Assembly (NCBI RefSeq): GCF_000417875.1
Contig: NW_006920871.1
Coordinates: 225,397-289,396 of the forward strand
DNA: 64,000 nt
DNA from: Pseudozyma flocculosa PF-1
Taxonomy: Eukaryota; Basidiomycota; Ustilaginomycetes; Ustilaginales; Ustilaginaceae
Direction: 5' to 3'
The stretch's first letter is position 1; the number at the start of each line of letters is the position of its first letter. Shown piece by piece: positions 62,351 through 64,000 of the stretch. The translations under genes and the position numbers were made by a program. The notes under the pieces are model-generated. The model was not told the DNA's origin. It saw only the letters and a program-made list of their open reading frames with translations, and made no database searches.

Positions 62351-63887
62351 GTGCCTTCTTTATTCTTTCTTTGTCATCGCCAAAGGCGAGAGGCTTTGGC
62401 TGCATCCGACGCTTGTACGGCGGTCGAAGCCGTGCAAGCTTGTCCATAGCGAGTCGATATGGCCGATCAGGCAAGCTCAGCTCCGCTTCGATATGCCTGC
62501 AGCGACGTTCGGAGCGTGGCTGAGAAGGTCAGCTGAACCACGACCCAGGGGCTGCTATGGCGCTCCGTCGCGCTCTCCTCGATCAGGCAGCAGTGCTGGT
62601 GACGTGGCCAGTGGCCGAATCTCCGGCAGGCGGATGGGAGCATGTCAACGCAGGCTTAGATGGGTAGCACGGAAGAGGGACACACGCTCAGCGCCGCGGC
62701 TCGACTTGTGACAGCGCGCGGACTCACCTTTCGACGAAGGGCTGCTTCGCCGAGGCCATCCTAGGTGGTGGCAGCGATCCTGTCCCGGATCTGGGTTGCG
62801 ACTTCCGACGGCATCGTCTTCGTAAAGGCTTCGAGGGGCGTTCCGCGAGCATGTTCGTATCTGTGATCGTGGCCAGAGGTGCGGGGCGGAAGAAGAGGGC
62901 TCGGACCGGCGATATCGCGGCCGTCGGAGACGGAGGGAGCACCTCCCCGGCCCAACCTGACGAGGCTGATTCGCAGCTATGCCATGAGAGGATCGCAGCG
63001 GTGGCGCAACGAGATAACGGTCGCCCTTGCAAAGAAACGGGCACCGCAATCTCCCCCACACGCGTCGAGTGGTCTCACCGCGCATTCCGCCCGGGTGCGG
63101 CTGTATCTGCGGCCTCCAGCGGCGTTCAGGGCGCTTCACGCGTCGTTCGCGGGACTGACGCCCCCGTATCGCTAGGTCGTCGGATGTGCGGCAGCGCAGC
63201 CAATATCAACATCGGGAGTAGGCAGTCAGGCACAGCGTCGAGACTTCTGTGTCACCGCGTGGCAACCCTCGATAGCCAGTAGGGCCGAGAAGTGAACATC
63301 GTGTTCCCTACCCTCGGCCCTGAGTCGTTCGATCCGACGGTCGATCGGCGGTGGCGCCGAATCGAGATGCCCTAACCTCCGGATTCCAGCGCGACGGTGC
63401 ACTGCGAGGGTGCGTCGGCAGCGAGGCGTCTGGCCACCTACCTAGCTATGTTAGGTCCGATTGTGGTGGCTGCCATTGGGCGCAGCGTGCCCAGAGTATG
63501 CGGTTCGAACAGATGAAGGGAGCTAAGGATGGAAGCCTAGCGGACTGGGGTGAACGGGGGTGGATGGGGTAGAAGCCCACGCATGACATCGGCCTTGCGA
63601 GCGCAGAGGCGGCGATATCGGCAAAGAAAAATTAGCACGAACGAGAGTGCTGCCCCTATTATTATATTGTGGGTTCCTCATTTGTACTAGGAATGTGTGA
63701 TGTCCTGGAATTGTTCCTGCGGTCTCGCAGCCGTAGGGCCAAAGCACCAGCCGTAGTTGTTGGACTGATTCCTACCTAGTGGTAGACCTCGATCAGGGGG
63801 CGACTAGATGCACCGCCGTTGCGCAAGGTTCGAGGGTACCCTCGCCAGCTGACCTCGACCGTCCCACGGCTGCCGGAACATCGCTTC

Positions 63888-63947
63888 CGTCGCTTTCAAG
63901 AGGGAGGCGTCGCTCTCAAGAGGGGTGCGTCGCTATCAAGAGCGGGG
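63888..63947 (+). repeat. Three tandem copies of a 20-bp unit
   Basis: Units start CGTCGCT at 63888, 63908 and 63928 and share TCAAGAG. Degenerate partial copies occur on both sides (63879 and 63948 onward). Confidence 0.85.
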
Positions 63948-64000
63948 CATCGCTTTCGGCGTCCCTTACAAGAGGAAGGAATCTGCCGCGGCTTCGACGC

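Larger units (their letters stand above)
62342..64000. other. Unassigned tail region
   Basis: No gene family recognised. On the complement there is an AAAG|GTGAGT splice-donor-like site at about 62727 and a protein-like stretch ending in a stop at 62761 (TPLEAFTKTMPSEVATQIRD is readable just before it). From about 63480 the composition drops in GC, with an AT-rich patch at 63625-63695, then a short tandem repeat near the window end. It could be the tail of a gene or a decayed mobile element. Confidence 0.4.

Overview
This window is nuclear DNA from a filamentous or yeast-like fungus, most likely a basidiomycete and probably a smut relative (Ustilaginomycotina). The evidence is high GC, compact genes with 1-4 short GT-AG introns (75-140 nt, mostly GTGAGT donors), and fungal gene families such as Mug190, Bcp1, Mon1, Tma22 and a secreted RNase T2. 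The basidiomycete placement is inferred from gene style only. Coordinates were spliced by hand from the sequence, and frames were checked for continuity across each junction.

Layout: 3-793 C-terminal part of VPS36 (+); 2052-6424 Mug190-type SMP/C2 lipid-transfer protein (+, with a one-base frameshift); 6779-8386 orphan protein (-); 9338-10712 BCP1/BCCIP (+); 11080-14518 tandem GAF protein (-); 16076-16793 ECM15/thiamine-binding UPF0045 protein (-); 17343-20585 MSH2 (+); 21945-22908 secreted RNase T2 (+); 23047-24051 EVE-domain protein (-); 24420-25490 Mpv17/Sym1 family (+); 25885-29121 secreted subtilase (-); 29122-33778 gene-free island with an assembly gap; 33779-34882 RPS14/uS11 (-); 35893-37202 RPL38/eL38 (+); 38646-40250 DPH7 (-); 40919-43644 NIPA-like Mg transporter (+); 43874-45682 ArfGAP (-); 45683-48905 repeat-rich gene-free island; 48906-50006 orphan (+); 50007-52205 gene-free; 52206-56022 large orphan (+); 56220-57139 TMA22/DENR (-); 57606-58636 DUF1771-Smr protein ending in a CaaX box (+); 59151-61886 MON1 (+); 62237-62341 intron-containing tRNA-Lys(CUU); 62342-64000 unassigned tail with short tandem repeats.

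Many neighbours are divergent pairs with short shared promoters: orphan/BCP1, ECM15/MSH2, EVE/MPV17, RPS14/RPL38, DPH7/NIPA and TMA22/SMR. Two themes recur. One is translation: uS11, eL38, Dph7 (diphthamide on eEF2), Tma22, Bcp1 and tRNA-Lys. The other is endolysosomal and membrane traffic: Vps36, Mon1, the ArfGAP and Mug190. This is housekeeping chromosome, and I see no intact transposon, virus or biosynthetic cluster.

The most notable observations are a perfect (AGGGC)20 tract between ECM15 and the mismatch-repair gene MSH2; a tiny terminal exon that gives the Smr protein a CVIM CaaX box; start codons isolated in 3-4 nt coding exons in RPL38 and DPH7; a frameshift in the Mug190 homologue; and an assembly gap flanked by two near-copies of the same sequence.
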